From assembly GCA_017987055.1 (NCBI GenBank), contig JAGNUJ010000069.1, forward strand, positions 1 through 7,837: DNA of 7,837 bases. Direction: 5' to 3'. Below the pieces are notes generated by a model. The model had not been told where the DNA came from and made no database searches. It saw only the letters and a program-made list of their open reading frames with translations. The translations under genes and the position numbers were made by a program. Shown here one piece after another: positions 5,437-7,837 of this stretch. The stretch comes from Giesbergeria sp. GTDB taxonomy: Bacteria > Pseudomonadota > Gammaproteobacteria > Burkholderiales > Burkholderiaceae_C. Each line of letters begins with the position of its first letter. Position 1 is the first letter of the stretch.

Positions 5437-6042
5437 ATGGACGTTTTCTTATTGGCGATGTTGCTAGCGATGGGAATGCACCTGCTCAAGGTGCGCTACC
5501 AAGCTGGGCGCATCGCCCTTTTGAGCCGTTATTTGGGCCAGTACCAAATCGAAAAACTGATGGAAAGCCTGACCCAAGGCTATCTGCGCGCGCTGGGTGA
5601 GGCGGATACCGAGCGGCGCAGCCAAATTTTGAGCATGTTGGAGGGTGCCGAAGTCAGTCTGTACGAGCAGTTCAACCGCTTTGCTGCCGACTTGGCCAAG
5701 CTGAGCGACTTGGAGACGCGCATCAGCAAACTGCCAATTGCCATCGCCCACGCCGACCAGATGTTTCCCAGCGCCACGGTGGATTTGCGTGCGCTGATGA
5801 AAATTCACGCCCAAGGTATCGAAGCCGTGGTGCGCAACGAGATGGGGCGCAGCCCGCGCGACAAAGCCTTCATGCTGACGGCGGAATTGTTTTTGATGCA
5901 ACACAGCTGCCACTGGTTTTGCAAGTCCAAAACCATTGCCTCAGCGCGCTTGCTGGGGCGCCACCAAACCTCATATGAGCAAGTGCTGGCCGCCGTCTCA
6001 CCGACCACACGCCAGGCGTATCTGCAACTGTTGACGGACTAA
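5437..6042 (+). CDS. Conserved hypothetical protein with N-terminal membrane segment
   Basis: From ATG 5437 the protein has 201 residues. I do not recognise a named domain, but I recall similar uncharacterised proteins in related betaproteobacteria. Residues 1-16 (MDVFLLAMLLAMGMHL) form a short hydrophobic stretch followed by KVRYQ, which would leave the rest in the cytoplasm as an N-terminal anchor. The remainder is rich in charged residues and helix formers, with notable segments ALLSRYLGQYQIEKLME (29-45), RNEMGRSPRDKAF (about 132-144) and HSCHWFCKSKTIASARLL (about 154-171). That last segment has two cysteines and two histidines in a spacing that could bind a metal, though this is speculation. 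An in-frame ATG at 5365 overlaps ddh and is unlikely. The gap after ddh is 7 bp, and the stop TAA touches the ATG of the next gene, so all three are probably translated from one mRNA. Confidence 0.8.
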   Translation: MDVFLLAMLLAMGMHLLKVRYQAGRIALLSRYLGQYQIEKLMESLTQGYLRALGEADTERRSQILSMLEGAEVSLYEQFNRFAADLAKLSDLETRISKLPIAIAHADQMFPSATVDLRALMKIHAQGIEAVVRNEMGRSPRDKAFMLTAELFLMQHSCHWFCKSKTIASARLLGRHQTSYEQVLAAVSPTTRQAYLQLLTD

Positions 6043-6642
6043 ATGGTGACTGCGCAATCAACAAGAAAAGGTCGGCATATTCTGCTGCTGATGGTTGCGG
6101 CTGGAGTTGCGCTGCTGGGCGGCTGCATCACTACTGGCAAGGTGCTAGAGCCGCAAGAAAAATTTGGTTCTGTGTCCACCTATTCGCGCTTGTATGACGC
6201 CAGCCCGGCGCAAACTTGCGAAGCGGCGCGCCGGGCGCTACTGAGCCAAGGCTACATCATCAACACCAACACGCCTGACCTCATCGCTGGGCAAAAAAAC
6301 TTTCAGCCCGATGCCGATGCCCACGTGCAGGTGATGATCCGCGTCGTCTGCGTGCCTGAAAACGCTGATGCCAGCATCAGTCTGGGTTTTGTGACCGCGC
6401 TGCAAGACAGCTACACCCTCAAGAAAGCCAACAACTCGGCCAGCTTGGGCGTGGGTGGCGTTGGTTCAGTGTCGCTGCCGTTTATGACCGGCGGCGGCGA
6501 GTCGCTGGTCAAAGTCGGCAGTCAAACCATTGAAGCCAACGATTTTTACGACAGCTTTTTTGATTTGGTAAAGCGCTTTTTGCTCTCCAACGAATCGCAG
6601 CAAGCGCAAGAACAACAAGCCCAACAAAATTTGCCCGACTGA
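6043..6642 (+). CDS. DUF2242 family lipoprotein
   Basis: This 199-residue protein has a signal peptide with basic residues (R8, K9, R11), a hydrophobic core at 13-25 and a lipobox LGGC ending at Cys28, so it should be lipid-anchored in the envelope after cleavage. The mature part matches the DUF2242 family as I remember it: segments YSRLYDASPAQTCEAARRAL (48-67), LIAGQKNFQPDADAHVQV (about 80-97) and a glycine- and serine-rich block SLGVGGVGSVSLPF (about 134-147), followed by SLVKVGSQTIEANDFYDSFF. The C-terminal tail (after 183) is glutamine-rich. The family has no known function. The ATG follows the upstream stop codon with no gap, indicating translational coupling. A GTG one codon later is an alternative start. 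A probable partnership with the membrane-anchored protein upstream is inference from gene order only. Confidence 0.85.
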   Translation: MVTAQSTRKGRHILLLMVAAGVALLGGCITTGKVLEPQEKFGSVSTYSRLYDASPAQTCEAARRALLSQGYIINTNTPDLIAGQKNFQPDADAHVQVMIRVVCVPENADASISLGFVTALQDSYTLKKANNSASLGVGGVGSVSLPFMTGGGESLVKVGSQTIEANDFYDSFFDLVKRFLLSNESQQAQEQQAQQNLPD

Positions 6643-6644
6643 AC

Positions 6645-6684
6645 TGCGCTGCCTGCCCGGCTACAGCGCGCGGTTGTCTTTTCT
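6645..6684 (+). terminator. Possible intrinsic terminator after the DUF2242 gene
   Basis: GCGCTG (6646-6651) pairs with CAGCGC (6664-6669) around a 12-base loop, with a possible extra U-G pair outside. A T-rich stretch (TTGTCTTTTC, 6674-6683) follows within about five bases. It starts 3 bp after the lipoprotein stop codon. The T run is interrupted, so termination may be weak and allow read-through into the nuclease gene. Confidence 0.4.
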
Positions 6685-6698
6685 AGATTTTTCTCTCT

Positions 6699-7157
6699 GT
6701 GTCCATTGCTGCCCTATTGTGCCTAGTCGTCGCTGTCAGCGATGGCGACACCCTTACCGCGCGCTGCGGATCGTCGCACGCGCCTTTTCAAATCAAAGTG
6801 CGCATTGCCGCCATTGATGCGCCCGAAACCCGCCAAGCCTATGGCCCGCAGTCGCGCAAAAACCTAGCGCAGCTGTGCTTGCGCCAACGCGCCCGCATCC
6901 AAGTGCTAGAAAAAGACCGCTACGGCCGCAACGTCGCCAACGTGCGCTGCGGCAGCGGCAGCGGCGCTGATGTGGCGACCGAACAAGTGCGCGCCGGGCT
7001 GGCGTGGGTCTATACACCGTATGCGCGCCAGCACCCGCATTTGCCGCCGCTGCAACGCCAAGCCAAGGCCAGCAGCGCCGGGCTGTGGTCACAAAGCCGC
7101 CCGCTGGCACCGTGGAGCTATCGCCAGCGCTATGGCACCAGTTACCAACAGCGCTGA
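6699..7157 (+). CDS. Thermonuclease (staphylococcal nuclease homologue)
   Basis: This is a single SNase-like domain of 152 residues, a Ca-dependent phosphodiesterase fold that cuts DNA and RNA. The active-site set of S. aureus nuclease is visible. SDGDT (14-18) supplies the calcium-binding aspartate, Arg35 and Glu43 occur in the segment VRIAAIDAPET, and Arg77 in KDRYGR corresponds to R87. The C-terminal part keeps the conserved GLAWVYTPYA and GLWSQ segments. An in-frame TAG at 6684-6686 limits the start to a short window. GTG 6699 is the only plausible start that keeps the first strand, and it lies in a pyrimidine-rich stretch with no ribosome binding site. The resulting N-terminus (residues 3-13 hydrophobic, no basic residue) is a poor signal peptide, so export is uncertain although many bacterial homologues are secreted. 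A start at TTG 6714 would remove even this. truC follows 6 bp after the TGA. Confidence 0.87.
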   Translation: MSIAALLCLVVAVSDGDTLTARCGSSHAPFQIKVRIAAIDAPETRQAYGPQSRKNLAQLCLRQRARIQVLEKDRYGRNVANVRCGSGSGADVATEQVRAGLAWVYTPYARQHPHLPPLQRQAKASSAGLWSQSRPLAPWSYRQRYGTSYQQR

Positions 7158-7163
7158 GCGGCG

Positions 7164-7837
7164 ATGAATGCTCCTTTGCACATCCTGTGGCGCGACGAGC
7201 ATTTGGTGGCGCTCTATAAGCCCGCTGGCTGGCTGGTCCACCGCACCGGGCTGGACGCGGGCGAGACGCGCTTTGTGCTGCAAACCCTGCGCGACCAAAT
7301 CGGCCAGCGCGTCTACCCGGTACACCGGCTCGACAAAGGCACCTGCGGCGTGTTGGTGATGGCGCTGCACAGCGACGCGGCACGGGCGCTGTCGCAAGCG
7401 TTTGAGCAGCAGCGCACCCACAAGCGCTACCTAGCGCTGGTGCGCGGCTGGTTGCCCGATAGCGCCGAAGTCAACCACCCGCTGCGCCCCGACGACGCGC
7501 CGCCCGACGCGCCGGCGCAAGCGGCGCACACCGCGTTTCGCTGCTTGGCGCGCCTCGAACTGGACGAAAGCGCTGATGGCCGCCACCCCAGCACGCGCGC
7601 CTCGCTGGTCGAGGCGGTGCCCACCACCGGGCGACGCCACCAAATTCGCCGCCACTTGAAGCACTTGGCGCACCCGATTTTGGGCGACGCCACGCACGGC
7701 AAAGGCCCGCTCAACCGCTGGTGGGCGCAGCAGTTGGGGCACACGCGGCTGTGGTTGCACGCCCAGTCGCTGACACTGCCGCACCCAGTCAGCGGCGAGC
7801 CGTTGACGCTGGCGTGCGATTGGAACGCGCTGCAAGC
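7164..7837 (+). CDS. truC: tRNA pseudouridine-65 synthase TruC (3' truncated by window)
   Basis: The frame stays open from ATG 7164 to the window end, giving 224 codons of a protein that is about 260 residues in E. coli. It belongs to the RluA family of pseudouridine synthases. TruC converts U65 of some tRNAs to pseudouridine. The N-terminal segment ILWRDEHLVALYKPAGWLVH (7-26) closely matches E. coli TruC. The catalytic motif HRLDKGTCGVLV spans 54-65 with the nucleophile Asp57. Later come TGRRHQIRRHLKHLAHPILGD, which is the family's RNA-binding and closing motif, and LWLHAQSLTLPHPVSGEPL near the end. The E. coli enzyme has RPTSG after the catalytic Asp and this one has KGTCG; lysine there is common in the wider family. 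The ATG has only a weak upstream purine run (GAGCGGCG). The 6-bp gap to the nuclease gene suggests co-transcription. Confidence 0.93.
   Translation, partial: MNAPLHILWRDEHLVALYKPAGWLVHRTGLDAGETRFVLQTLRDQIGQRVYPVHRLDKGTCGVLVMALHSDAARALSQAFEQQRTHKRYLALVRGWLPDSAEVNHPLRPDDAPPDAPAQAAHTAFRCLARLELDESADGRHPSTRASLVEAVPTTGRRHQIRRHLKHLAHPILGDATHGKGPLNRWWAQQLGHTRLWLHAQSLTLPHPVSGEPLTLACDWNALQ

Noticed and set aside
4344..5489. A 381-residue open frame on the minus strand opposite ddh
   Set aside because: It lies wholly over a well-matched ddh gene. Its translation is rich in Ala, His, Arg and Gln with no recognisable domain, as expected for the shadow of a GC-rich gene.

Overview
The window looks like ordinary chromosome from a GC-rich betaproteobacterium, most likely Burkholderiales and probably Comamonadaceae. 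This rests on GC-rich codon use, on the character of the proteins (E. coli-type GshA, a RarD-like permease, a DUF2242 lipoprotein, TruC) and on an intergenic repeat at about 463-514 that resembles a small dispersed repeat I remember from Comamonadaceae genomes. The taxonomic call comes from recognition by eye, not from a search.

Left part (1-1651): the last 45 codons of an ArsC-family arsenate reductase run rightward. They converge, with a 5-bp gap, on a small plant-type [2Fe-2S] ferredoxin on the minus strand. Behind the ferredoxin lies a 295-bp non-coding stretch (448-742) with several inverted repeats, the Comamonadaceae-like repeat and a perfect DnaA-box-like 9-mer. Next, also on the minus strand, is a NUDT19-like Nudix hydrolase with a long insertion inside its Nudix box.

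Middle (1652-4442): a 223-bp divergent intergenic region separates the Nudix gene from gshA (glutamate-cysteine ligase, the first step of glutathione synthesis). A RarD/EamA-type permease follows 7 bp after gshA with a GTG start, so the two are probably co-transcribed. Two hairpins lie in the 128 bp after the permease. The second is followed by a T run and is the likely terminator.

Right part (4443-7837): five plus-strand genes are closely packed: ddh (meso-diaminopimelate D-dehydrogenase, for lysine and peptidoglycan precursor supply), an unrecognised 201-aa protein with an N-terminal membrane segment, a DUF2242 lipoprotein starting directly at the preceding stop codon, a staphylococcal-nuclease-like protein, and truC (tRNA pseudouridine-65 synthase), cut off by the window end. 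The first three are likely one transcript. A possible terminator separates them from the nuclease-truC pair.

I see no phage, transposon, CRISPR, toxin-antitoxin or defence system here. The least explained items are the structured 448-742 intergenic region and the uncharacterised membrane-protein/lipoprotein pair after ddh. I do not think the window contains an obviously new multi-gene system.
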